Source: JBOGJG01 sp050747825 (lineage in GTDB: Bacteria > Acidobacteriota > UBA6911 > RPQK01 > JBOGJG01). From it: DNA of 16,259 nucleotides. The stretch's first letter is position 1. The number at the start of each line of letters is the position of its first letter. Positions 7,478 to 15,458 of this stretch are shown here, piece after piece. Below the pieces are notes generated by a model. That model was not told the DNA's origin, did not search any database, and saw only the letters and a list, made by a program, of their open reading frames with translations. Made by a program: the position numbers and the translations under genes. Location: NCBI GenBank assembly GCA_050747825.1, contig JBOGJG010000421.1, forward strand, positions 1 through 16,259. Direction: 5' to 3'.

Positions 7478-7672
7478 AAAACCAATTTTACCATGACTTT
7501 AAGCTCAGTATTCGGGTTCATAAATACACTGGCGGCCTATTTCGGAGACACCAAGCGCCAGCGGACCCCAGGATTCCGTCCACTCCGGAGCCGGGGCTGG
7601 TGCCTGCGGAGATGCGACATAGCCTCGAACCGAGGGTTGCTCGGAACCTTTCCTTTCCCAATGCTGTCCGAT

Positions 7673-7707
7673 CAGTATACATGCCTAGGTGCAGGCCACC
7701 TCTCATG
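7673..7707 (-). promoter_or_regulatory. Promoter-like repeated box, copy 2
   Basis: Matches the box at 6801-6832: CAGTATACAT is identical, followed by CCTAGGTGCA (against CCAGGTGCA), a variable 4-6 nt spacer and identical CTCTCATG, all read on the plus strand. On the minus strand TATACT would drive transcription toward the small-protein/nucleotidyltransferase pair, leaving a leader of about 190 nt rich in short inverted repeats (for example CCTCGAACCGAGG at 7622-7634). No gene is recognised in 7478-7709; a 62-codon minus ORF beginning at 7706 has no family resemblance. Confidence 0.35.
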
Positions 7708-7709
7708 AG

Positions 7710-10136
7710 TCACAGTGAAGGCGGCCAGAAAACAGGCAGCACCAGAAGAACGACCAGTAGGACGACAAGTGTGAGAGGCAGCCCCACCTTCATGTAATCG
7801 ACAAATCGATACCCGCCAGGGCCCATGATCAGCACGTTGGCGGGGTGAGTGATGGGACTCATGAAGCTGGCGCCGGCCGACATGGCAACGACCATCATAA
7901 GCGAGTGGGGAGAGATGTCCAAATCAGTGGCAGTGGTAAGGGCTATGGGCGCCATCAGGACGACCAAAGCAGCCGTGGGAATGACTTGAGTGGCCAGCGA
8001 AGTGACCACAAACAGAGCGGCAATTACTGCCAGTGGTCCGGAGTCTCCCAGGGCAGATATCACCCCGCCGGTTAGAAAGCTTGCAGCGCCCGTCTCCTGC
8101 ATGGCGATTCCCAGAGGCAGCATTCCGGCAATAAGAATAACGGCTTTCCACTCGATAAACCGGTAGGCCTCTTCCATGCTCAGGCAGCGGGTGAGGACCA
8201 TAAGAGTCGCCCCAAGGACGGCGGCCATAGAGATGTGCAGCCAACCCAGAACAACAGCCAGTACAAAGCCTGCCATAACCAGCCCCGCCACCGGAGCTTT
8301 CTCCACACGAGGGACCTCCTGAGCCGCTTCCGTCAGAACCAGGAAGTCGGGTTCGCTGCCCAGGAGTTTCAATTTTTCCCGAGGGCCAAAAAGCAGGAGC
8401 GCGTCTCCGAATTTCAGGGCCATGTCGCCCAAATTGGCGGTGTGCGCTTCTCCCTCCCGCCAGACGGCCAGTACGCTCAAACCGTACTTGTCACGAAAAT
8501 GCAGCCGGCGCAGGCTCTTTCCTACCAGGGAGGTGTGGGGAGAAAGCACCACTTCAGCCAGGCCCACCTGCTCCGATTCCAGTTCCTGGATATCGGGAGC
8601 CGGCTGCTTTTCAATCTCTAGCTCCTGCAGTCCGTGCAGGATACTCAGCTCTTCCTTCTTGCCGGCCAGCAGCAAGGTGTCTCCTCCCTGGAGAAGTTCC
8701 TCCTTTTCCGGAGTGAGATACGTCGTCTCCTCGCGCACGATTCCCAATACCGTGAGGTCAAACGCCTCTCCCAACCGGCTTTCCGCCAGCGTCTGTCCTA
8801 CCAGAACCGAATCGTGGGGGACGTGCGCGGCGAAAAGGGCCTCATGCAGGTGATAGCCGTCAGCCATTTCCTGGCTGGAGAGAGATCGGAAGAGATCCCA
8901 GTCGGAGTCTTCGTTTAACTTCGAAAGTCGATCCGGAGGTCCCTGAACTAACAAGGTATCGCCCGGCTGCAGCGCCACCCACTGAAGGTCGTTTCGTCGC
9001 ACTCGATCCGGCTTGCGGATGGCCAGAACATTGACTCCGAAAAGGCCCCGAAAATCCAAGTCACGTAATGTTCTTCCTGCCAGTGAAGAACCGGAAGCCA
9101 GTCTAAACTCGGCCCCATCGATATGTGTGGAGAGTAGCTTATCAACACTGAGGCTATCGCTCTCCAGAAGAAGCTCTCGCCAGCCGCGCAATTCTTTGAG
9201 CCGGTTGGGTTGTCCTTCCGCCAGCAGACGGTCACCGGAGCTAAGCACGGTCGTGGGCGGAGGCGCCAGTTGGCTCCGGCCATCCCGAATTACGGCGATG
9301 ATGTGCAGCCCCAGCACTGAACCGAGACGGCTGTTGGCCAGGGATCTTCCCGCCAGTACCGAGCCGGAGGGGACACGCATGACAAATGTCCGCTCGCTCA
9401 AATCATAATAAGCGTCGAGCCCTTGTCGATTCTCAGCCCGAGAGTCCTGGCTAACATCTCGCTCAGGCAAAAGTCGGCGTCCTACCAGGGCCATGAATGC
9501 GATACCGGAAAGTGCGATAGCTAGACCCAGGGGAGCAAAATCAAAGACCCCAAAGGGGAGCAGACCCCGCTCGCGCAAGGCATCGCTGGCCAGAATGTTC
9601 GGTAGCGTCCCGATCAGGGTGGTCAGTCCACCCAACAAAGAACCAAACGAAAGCGGCATTAGGAGTTTAGAGGGAGCCCGGCCGGTACGCCTGGCGATGT
9701 CCATGACAGCCGGAAGCAGGAGCGCTGCCACCGCCACACTGCTCATCAATGTGGACATGACCCCGGCGGCTATCATAATTGCCGCAACCATTCGGATCTC
9801 GCCGCTCCCGGCCAGGCGCAAGACTTGCCTTCCAATCAGGTTAGCCACGCCGCTTTTAGAGAGGCCGCCACTCAGGACGAGGATTCCCCCAACGGTAACT
9901 ACCGCCGGACTGCTGAACCCTGAAAGAGCTTGGCCGGAAGTTACCACTCCGCTCAAGGCAAGGCTGACCAGTACCAGCAGGGCCACCAGATCGGCCCGCA
10001 GCCACTCGGTCAGGAACAGCACGAAGGAACCGATCAAAATAGCCAACACAATTGCAATCTCTGCCGTCACAGCAAGACAGATTGTACCGTGCCAGCTCCA
10101 ACAATTGCATCCGGCGGGAAAGCCCTGCTTGCCCAC
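7710..10136 (-). CDS. SLC13/DASS-type (CitMHS-like) anion permease with four RCK_C domains
   Basis: An 808-aa inner-membrane transporter in two membrane halves. Half one (about 24-225) contains GGLTTLIGTLPNILASDALRE, the substrate/sodium-binding hairpin (usual form TLIGTPPN). Four consecutive RCK_C/TrkA-C domains follow at about 243-318, 336-408, 427-503 and 525-593, each with an S-xLxG-xxL opening and a xGDxLLxxG segment. Half two (about 614-800) carries the matching hairpin SFMSPITHPANVLIMGPGGY and ends in a hydrophobic helix. Transport of a di/tricarboxylate, sulfate or similar anion is expected, with ligand gating by the RCK_C domains; the substrate is undetermined. The start is uncertain: GTG 10136 has AGAGAGA 4-5 nt upstream, but the first 22 residues (three Cys) look unlike the family, and GTG 10070 would begin just before the first helix. 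Confidence 0.88.
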   Translation of the reverse strand: MGKQGFPAGCNCWSWHGTICLAVTAEIAIVLAILIGSFVLFLTEWLRADLVALLVLVSLALSGVVTSGQALSGFSSPAVVTVGGILVLSGGLSKSGVANLIGRQVLRLAGSGEIRMVAAIMIAAGVMSTLMSSVAVAALLLPAVMDIARRTGRAPSKLLMPLSFGSLLGGLTTLIGTLPNILASDALRERGLLPFGVFDFAPLGLAIALSGIAFMALVGRRLLPERDVSQDSRAENRQGLDAYYDLSERTFVMRVPSGSVLAGRSLANSRLGSVLGLHIIAVIRDGRSQLAPPPTTVLSSGDRLLAEGQPNRLKELRGWRELLLESDSLSVDKLLSTHIDGAEFRLASGSSLAGRTLRDLDFRGLFGVNVLAIRKPDRVRRNDLQWVALQPGDTLLVQGPPDRLSKLNEDSDWDLFRSLSSQEMADGYHLHEALFAAHVPHDSVLVGQTLAESRLGEAFDLTVLGIVREETTYLTPEKEELLQGGDTLLLAGKKEELSILHGLQELEIEKQPAPDIQELESEQVGLAEVVLSPHTSLVGKSLRRLHFRDKYGLSVLAVWREGEAHTANLGDMALKFGDALLLFGPREKLKLLGSEPDFLVLTEAAQEVPRVEKAPVAGLVMAGFVLAVVLGWLHISMAAVLGATLMVLTRCLSMEEAYRFIEWKAVILIAGMLPLGIAMQETGAASFLTGGVISALGDSGPLAVIAALFVVTSLATQVIPTAALVVLMAPIALTTATDLDISPHSLMMVVAMSAGASFMSPITHPANVLIMGPGGYRFVDYMKVGLPLTLVVLLVVLLVLPVFWPPSL

Positions 10137-10231
10137 AAAATCTCTCTAAATGTGTCCGGACGATGGCACGGTCGGGCGGCATCGCGACCCGGCGCACAGC
10201 CCGTAACCCAACGTTGAATCCTTAGACTGGA

Positions 10232-10274
10232 TAGTAGCGGCCAAAGTTAGTAGCCGGTATATAATGAACCAATG
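10232..10274 (+). promoter_or_regulatory. Promoter with perfect -10 box, likely leaderless antitoxin transcript
   Basis: TATAAT at 10260-10265 matches the sigma70 -10 consensus exactly and ends 6 nt before the antitoxin ATG (10272), so transcription would begin at or next to the start codon. No Shine-Dalgarno is present. No convincing -35 box lies 16-18 nt upstream. Two near-identical direct repeats, TAGTAGCGG (10232-10240) and TAGTAGCCGG (10248-10257), lie where an autoregulating antitoxin might bind; this role is inferred. Confidence 0.4.
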
Positions 10275-10499
10275 TCTCGAGACTTGAAACAGGTATTCCG
10301 TGAAGCATTTAACCTTCCGGAAAACGAACGCGCGACGCTGGCCGGGCTCCTGATCGAAAGCGTGGAAGCTCCGCCCGAGCCTGGCGTGGAGGAAGCATGG
10401 GCCGAGGAAGCTGAGCGGCGGTGGAGCGAGATCGAATCTGGAGACGTGGACATGATTCCCTGGGAGCAGGTCAAGGCAAAGCTGTTTCGTCGCGGATGA
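10272..10499 (+). CDS. Addiction-module antitoxin (TIGR02574-type)
   Basis: A 75-aa protein: LKQVFREAFNLPENERATLAGLLIESV, then GVEEAWAEEAERRWSEIESG, then the end motif IPWEQVKAKL. This is the standard form of the putative addiction module component family, which neutralises ParE/RelE toxins; length and start fit the family. It is predicted to be mostly helical and cytoplasmic. Its TGA overlaps the toxin ATG as ATGA (10496-10499), the usual coupling. It is intact while the toxin is broken. It is divergent from the SLC13-type transporter. Confidence 0.85.
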   Translation: MSRDLKQVFREAFNLPENERATLAGLLIESVEAPPEPGVEEAWAEEAERRWSEIESGDVDMIPWEQVKAKLFRRG

Positions 10500-10783
10500 A
10501 ACGTATCCGATTTCATCCTGAGGCGGAACGCGAGTTACTCGACGCCGAAGCCTGGTATCGCGAGTGATGTCGCCGCACAGGCGCTTGTACTGGAAGTCAA
10601 CCAGGCAGTCAAGACAATATCAGAAGCACCCGAGCGCCGGCTGGAGACCGCCGTGGTGAGCGTCGTTTCGTGCTTGGAAGGTTTCCGCATTCGGTGCTCT
10701 ATCGTACCCGCGGTGACGAAGTTTTCATAACAGCGGTTGCTCATCAGAAGCGGCGTCTCAGCTACTGGCGTGCCCGGAGGTAG
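10496..10783 (+). pseudogene. ParE/RelE-family toxin, inactivated by two frameshifts
   Basis: Reading from ATG 10496 gives MKRIRFHPEAERELLDAEAW, then YRE and a stop at 10565-10567. The homology continues one frame over from 10566 (DVAAQALVLEVNQAVKTISE, then APER) and returns to the original frame by about 10640-10661 (AGDRRGERRFVLGRFPHSVL, then YRTRGDEVFITAVAHQKRRL, then SYWRARR and TAG at 10781-10783). Together this makes a complete RelE-fold toxin of about 95 residues with the typical VLYR and VxAVAHxxRxPxYWxxR ending. The two shifts compensate, so the outer parts share a frame. The likely original role was gyrase inhibition (ParE) or mRNA cleavage (RelE); the present allele cannot make the full protein unless the indels are sequencing errors. 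Confidence 0.82.
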
Positions 10784-10792
10784 GATGCGGTC

Positions 10793-10824
10793 TATATAGC
10801 AACAGGACAGCGGATTGAATCCGC
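10793..10824 (+). promoter_or_regulatory. Possible promoter and operator palindrome upstream of the esterase
   Basis: TATATA (10793-10798) could be a -10 box. A perfect 15-nt palindrome, GCGGATT-G-AATCCGC (10810-10824), lies immediately downstream, where a repressor would block elongation or a leader hairpin could form. The -35 region is poor. It is about 50 nt before the esterase start. Confidence 0.25.
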
Positions 10825-10872
10825 ACTGGAGGGACAACGGCAGGGGACGATGCTGCCGTGGAGGACGGCCGA

Positions 10873-13212
10873 ATGATTCAACCCAAAAAGATCATCCTAT
10901 TTTTTTTCTGCCTTATTCTCACGGTCTCGGACAGCCCGGCCCAGGAAAACCAGCCCTTGGATTTTTTGTCCGGACTTCCGGATTTTCAGAATCTGGAGCA
11001 CATGTTTCCCGCCTATCTCAAGAAGAAGGCGGACGCATTGCTGGCTGAACGACAGCAGCGCATCCAGGCACTCTCCGGCGAAGAAGATATACAAGCGCGC
11101 AGGAGTTATGTGCGGGAAAAGATGCTGGAGGCGCTGGGAGGTCTTCCCGAGCGCACGCCCTTGAATGCCAGGGTGGTCGGTGTTCTCGAAGAGCCGGATC
11201 ATCGCATCGAAAAAATTATCTTCGAGAGCCAGCCTCAATTCTACGTGACCGCCAATCTCTACCTTCCCAAAAACGGGCGGCCCCCTTATCCGGCGATTCT
11301 GTATCCCCTGGGGCATGAGCGGGGAGGCAAGGCCCATGAGACCTGGCAAATCATGATGGTGTCCCTGGCGCGGCGGGGCTTCGTCGTCATGACCTGGGAT
11401 CCCATCGGACAGGGCGAGCGAATTCAACTCTATGATTCCGATCTGCAGGCCCGTAAGGTCCAGTCCACGACCGAGCACACTCTGGCAGGCATCCAGAGCC
11501 TGCTGCTGGGTGATAACCTGGCTCGCTATACCATCTGGGATGGAATCCGCGCTCTGGATTACTTGCTGTCGCGGGAAGAAGTGGATTCTGCCCGCATCGG
11601 CTGCACGGGCAACTCGGGAGGAGGCACCCACACCGCCTATCTCTCCGCCCTGGATGAACGGATTCACGTGGCCGCTCCCTCCTGCTACCTGACCTCCTGG
11701 GAGAGACTGCTGGCCACCATCGGGCCTCAGGACGCGGAGCAGGTCCTGCTTCCCTGGCTGGCTAATCGCCTGGACCACGCCGACTTCGTCCATGCCTTTT
11801 CCCCCAAACCGTATCTGATCCTTTCGGCAATCCGGGATTTCTTTTCCATCCTGGGAGCCCGCCAGACCTATGCCGAAGCAAGACAGATTTACAGCCTCCT
11901 GGGGGAAGAGGAAAAGCTGCAGATGTTTGAGGCCGATGACGGCCACGGCTATAGCCAGCCGCGCCGGATGGCCGCCTACCGCTGGTTCAGCCGTTGGCTG
12001 CAGGGTGAGGAGAACACTCAGCCGGAAGCTCCGGTGGACGTGAAACGCCCGGACGAGCTGTACTGCACGCCGACCGGCCAGATTTCAACATCGCTGGGAG
12101 GAGAGACGGTTTTCACTCTCAATCAGAAACGCTTTGAACAGCTTAGAGCCCGGCGCGCACTCGTTTCTTCTGCCCAGCAGCTGCAGGCTCAGCAGGAGGA
12201 AATGCAGGACCTGGTGCACAGGCTCTTGAATTTTGACCCTGAGATCCTGAAAAATAAGCCTGATTTGCAGATCCAGACCTATGGGAAGCTGGAACGCAAT
12301 GGCTACTCCATAGAAAAATTAACCTACGTCAGCGAACCGGGGATTATAATTCCCGGCCTTCTTTTTGTTCCCGACTCAGGATCGGCCCGAAAACCGGCAG
12401 TTCTCTATGTTCATGGAGAAGGAAAATCCGCCGCCGCCGCTGCCGGAGGCCATATCGAGGAGCTGGTGAAGGCAGGTTCTATCGTGTTGGCCATTGACAG
12501 CCGGGGCAGTGGCGAAACCGGTATCGTCCGCAATCCGGACCTTCCCAACCAGTTCTTTGACTTTTTCGGAGATTACGACGGCATTATGACTCCCCTACTG
12601 CTGAATCAACCTCTGGCAGGGATGCGCGCGCTGGACATCTGCCGGGGCATCGATTTGCTGGAGAACCGGCCGGATGTGGACCCGCAGCAGATTTCCGGTT
12701 CCGGTGTAGCGGGAGGGGCAGTGCCCATGCTGTACGCCGCCGTCCTGGACAAGCGCATCCGCAATCTAGCCTTTGAGCGCCTGCTGGTCTCTTATGAGTC
12801 CATGATTAGACAACCGGCCCACCGTCACATGTTCGAAAACGTGGTGCCGGGCGCCCTGAAATTCTTCGACCTCAAAGACCTGGTAGCGGCCCTGGCTCCC
12901 CGGCCGGTATGGATCGTCGATGCAATAGATCCCCTCGGTGATCCTATTCCCGAGGCCGGCCTGGAAGACTTCTACAAGCCGGCTCGATCCGCCTATGATG
13001 CCGCCGGGGCGGGTGATTCCCTACGCCTGATTCGGCGAAGTCCGGGCCAGCCTGTTTTAGCTCCAACACGCCTTCATCACGGGGGGAGCTGCGGATACCC
13101 GCCAATCCCGCTTCAAGCTCCTGAGTGCTCAGATGCTTTATTTCTCTCCTGGAGGCGGTCTATAGCTCTGCGCCTCAGCCGTCAGAATGAAACAAAACAG
13201 GAAAGCGTGTAA
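10873..13212 (+). CDS. Exported two-domain alpha/beta-hydrolase (acetyl xylan esterase-like)
   Basis: The 779-aa product starts with a signal peptide (MIQPKKIILFFFCLILTVSD, cleavage probably after SPAQ). ATG 10873 is chosen because GGAGGA (10860-10865) lies 7 nt upstream; an in-frame GTG at 10858 would place that site inside the gene. The first hydrolase domain (about 75-378) has nucleophile elbow GNSGGG (Ser248), a likely acid Asp322 in SAIRDFFS and His358 in DGHGY, as in the acetyl xylan esterase/dipeptidyl-hydrolase group. The second domain (about 455-715) keeps the fold features (LYVHGEG, AIDSRGSGETG), but its elbow reads GVAGG, with alanine at the nucleophile position. After about residue 715 the sequence becomes low in secondary-structure sense (GQPVLAPTRLHHGGSCGYPP) and may be a frameshifted tail. 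It probably deacylates a carbohydrate or peptide substrate outside the cytoplasm. Confidence 0.85.
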   Translation: MIQPKKIILFFFCLILTVSDSPAQENQPLDFLSGLPDFQNLEHMFPAYLKKKADALLAERQQRIQALSGEEDIQARRSYVREKMLEALGGLPERTPLNARVVGVLEEPDHRIEKIIFESQPQFYVTANLYLPKNGRPPYPAILYPLGHERGGKAHETWQIMMVSLARRGFVVMTWDPIGQGERIQLYDSDLQARKVQSTTEHTLAGIQSLLLGDNLARYTIWDGIRALDYLLSREEVDSARIGCTGNSGGGTHTAYLSALDERIHVAAPSCYLTSWERLLATIGPQDAEQVLLPWLANRLDHADFVHAFSPKPYLILSAIRDFFSILGARQTYAEARQIYSLLGEEEKLQMFEADDGHGYSQPRRMAAYRWFSRWLQGEENTQPEAPVDVKRPDELYCTPTGQISTSLGGETVFTLNQKRFEQLRARRALVSSAQQLQAQQEEMQDLVHRLLNFDPEILKNKPDLQIQTYGKLERNGYSIEKLTYVSEPGIIIPGLLFVPDSGSARKPAVLYVHGEGKSAAAAAGGHIEELVKAGSIVLAIDSRGSGETGIVRNPDLPNQFFDFFGDYDGIMTPLLLNQPLAGMRALDICRGIDLLENRPDVDPQQISGSGVAGGAVPMLYAAVLDKRIRNLAFERLLVSYESMIRQPAHRHMFENVVPGALKFFDLKDLVAALAPRPVWIVDAIDPLGDPIPEAGLEDFYKPARSAYDAAGAGDSLRLIRRSPGQPVLAPTRLHHGGSCGYPPIPLQAPECSDALFLSWRRSIALRLSRQNETKQESV

Positions 13213-13237
13213 ACTCTAGCCACAAAGGAGCCTGAAT

Positions 13238-14084
13238 GTGATCCGATTTGTCTTTACAATTATTGCCCTTCTGCTGATCTCTGACCTCGGCGCAAGTGAC
13301 TGGCCGCAGTGGCGAGGCCCGGATGGAACTGGAGTCTCCGCGGAGCAAGAGGCTCCCCTGCGCTGGAGCCGGAACGAGAATGTCCTGTGGCGCGTGCCTC
13401 TGCGCGGCGTGGGCTCCTCGACACCCATCATCTGGAAGAACCGCATCTTCATCACTTCCCAAATAGGACGCGGGCCGGTGGCGCATGGCGGCCGTGACTT
13501 TGAAGCCGCGCTGGGCCGGCGGAGCGAAGAGGACACCGGCAAGGTGACCTTCGTGGTCCAAGCTTTTGACCGCTCTGATGGCCATCTTCTCTGGGAGTAC
13601 GAGATGGAGGCTGACGCTGCCGAACTTCCCTCCGTACACCGAAAGCACACTCTGGCGAGTCCCAGTTGTGTGAGCGACGGAAACCTGGTCTTCGCCTGGT
13701 TCGGTACCGGGCAGGTGGTGGCACTGGACATGGAAGGCCGGAAGGTCTGGGAACGCAATCTCGGGCGCGAGTATTCCCCATTCGACATTATGTGGGGACA
13801 TGGAAGCTCTCCGGTGATTTACGAGGACCTGTTAATCCTCCTGTGCGACCATGCGCCGGCTTCCTACCTGCTGGCTCTGGACAAACGAACCGGCGAAGAA
13901 CGCTGGAAGGTGGACCGTGTATCTGGTGTCCGAAGCGGGCGAGATGGTCGTCATGGAGGCGGCCCGCCAGCCGAAAATTCTGGCCAGGAACCAAGTGGAA
14001 CAGAGAACGCTGGCCTCTCCCGTCATCTCCGGCGGGCGCCTGTTTATCCGTACGGATGAGAATCTGTATTGTATTGATGAGTAG
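13238..14084 (+). pseudogene. PQQ-like beta-propeller protein with internal deletion and frameshift
   Basis: GTG 13238, with AAAGGAG at 13224-13230 (7 nt spacing), begins a signal peptide (MIRFVFTIIALLLISDLGA) followed by DWPQWRGPDGTG and PQQ-propeller blades through LALDKRTGEERWKVDR. At about 13918 the family sequence switches frame and resumes as VYLVSEAGEMVVMEAARQPK, ...RTLASPVISGGRLFIRTDE, NLYCIDE and TAG at 14082-14084. Compared with the downstream paralog, residues equivalent to about 212-371 are absent, so roughly 160 codons and the frame were lost at one junction. Untreated, the first frame runs on as junk to 14059. The intact form would be a periplasmic eight-bladed propeller, a scaffold or dehydrogenase-like protein of unknown ligand; binding of PQQ itself is not implied. 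Confidence 0.85.
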
Positions 14085-14162
14085 CAGGATGAGCGGTTTT
14101 TTATTCGCGTGATTCGTTGGCTAAAAGTTTTTTGAGATATGTCTTATCCAATTGGAGGCACG

Positions 14163-15422
14163 ATGCACAAGAGTCTAATTTCCCTCCCTGCCGTTATATT
14201 CGTCTGTTTCTCCCTGCTCCCGGGCGGCAACTGGCCGCAGTGGCGCGGTCCTCATCTAAACGGGATCAGCGATGAGACCGGACTGCGCCTGACCTGGGAT
14301 CAGGAGAAAAACATCACCTGGAAACTTCCAATGCCCGACCGCAGCGGCTCCACCCCCATCATTTGGGAAGAGACGATCTTTCTGAATGTGGCGGAGGGCG
14401 ACGATCTTCACCTCTGGGCGGTGGACCGCAGCGACGGGGATGTCTTGTGGAAGCGCTTTCTGAGCAGCGGCAACACCATGATGCGCAAGCAAAACATGTC
14501 TTCGCCTTCGCCCGTGACCGACGGCGAGTCAGTGTTCGTCATGACGGGAACAGGTTTCCTCAAGCGATTTGACTTCGAGGGAAATGAGCTGTGGATGCGC
14601 GACATTCAGAAGGACTATGGAAGGTTCGGCCTGAACTGGGGGTATGCCTCCTCTCCTCTTCTTTATCAGGATTCTCTTTACGTCCAGGTTCTCCATGGAA
14701 TGAAGACAGACGATCCCTCCTATGTCCTGCGCATCGACAAGCTTACAGGAAAGACCCTGTGGCGAGTCGAGCGCCCCACGGACGCCATCCGCGAGTCTCC
14801 CGACTCCTATACCACGCCGGCGCTGCTCAAATACGACGGCCATACCGAGATCGTCATCACCGGAGGAGACTGCGTGACAGGCCATGATCCGGAGACAGGC
14901 CAGGAGCTATGGCGGGCGGACGGTCTCAACCCGGAGAACAATCCGGCCTATCGCATTGTGGCCTCGCCGGTGGTTTCAGGGGAAATCATCTATGCGCCCA
15001 CGCGAGAGCGGCCGCTGCTGGCTCTCCGGGCCGGGGGAAGGGGAGACGTCACGCAATCTCACCTTCTGTGGTCCTTCCAGAACGGGCCGGACGTGCCGAC
15101 GCCGGTTTCAGACGGGACTTACTTCTACAGCGTCAATGACCGCGGGGTCATGTACTGCCTGGATGCCAGGAGCGGAGAAGTGATCTGGGGTCCGGAGCGC
15201 CTCCGCCCGGGGACCTATTCATCCTCTCCGGTCCTGGTGGACGGCAAGATCTACATCACGAACGAGGACGGGCTGACCACCGCGGTAGCAGCCGGGCCAA
15301 AGTTTGAGATTCTGGCCGAAAATGACGTCGCGGAATACACCTTGAGTTCCATCGCCGTATCCGATGGCCAGATCTTCCTGCGCACCGCCGGGCATCTCTA
15401 CGCCATCGGCCAGCGCAAATAG
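14163..15422 (+). CDS. Exported PQQ-like beta-propeller repeat protein
   Basis: A 419-aa intact protein. ATG 14163 is favoured over 14139 because GGAGG (14154-14158) lies 4 nt upstream and the protein then begins with an ordinary signal peptide (MHKSLISLPAVIFVCFSLLP), followed by GGNWPQWRGPHLNGISDETG. Repeated W-strand motifs (LWAVDRSDGDVLWKR, LRIDKLTGKTLWRVER, GHDPETGQELWRA, YCLDARSGEVIWGPE) are typical propeller blades, ending with TLSSIAVSDGQIFLRTAGHL. The WPQWRGP start and length match a family abundant in Acidobacteriota and Planctomycetota. It is likely periplasmic; function is unknown, perhaps a scaffold or a partner of the neighbouring esterase. It is a paralog of the decayed gene just upstream, with 78 nt between them, and converges with the minus-strand membrane gene 36 nt downstream. 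Confidence 0.9.
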   Translation: MHKSLISLPAVIFVCFSLLPGGNWPQWRGPHLNGISDETGLRLTWDQEKNITWKLPMPDRSGSTPIIWEETIFLNVAEGDDLHLWAVDRSDGDVLWKRFLSSGNTMMRKQNMSSPSPVTDGESVFVMTGTGFLKRFDFEGNELWMRDIQKDYGRFGLNWGYASSPLLYQDSLYVQVLHGMKTDDPSYVLRIDKLTGKTLWRVERPTDAIRESPDSYTTPALLKYDGHTEIVITGGDCVTGHDPETGQELWRADGLNPENNPAYRIVASPVVSGEIIYAPTRERPLLALRAGGRGDVTQSHLLWSFQNGPDVPTPVSDGTYFYSVNDRGVMYCLDARSGEVIWGPERLRPGTYSSSPVLVDGKIYITNEDGLTTAVAAGPKFEILAENDVAEYTLSSIAVSDGQIFLRTAGHLYAIGQRK

Positions 15423-15458
15423 GTTGGAACGTGGCCAGGGCCCGCTGCCCAAAAACCC

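Noticed and set aside
7518..7706. 62-aa minus ORF starting in the second promoter-like box, plus an alternative frame there reading APAPAPEWTESWGPLALGV
   Set aside because: No family resemblance, no ribosome-binding site and multiple open frames in GC-rich palindromic sequence; more likely leader or decayed DNA.
10897..11946. 349-codon minus ORF opposite the esterase
   Set aside because: Shadow of the plus-strand hydrolase, which carries a signal peptide and catalytic motifs.
13175..13801. 208-codon minus ORF across the esterase end and the PQQ pseudogene
   Set aside because: Antisense shadow; the plus strand encodes WPQWRGP and propeller motifs here.
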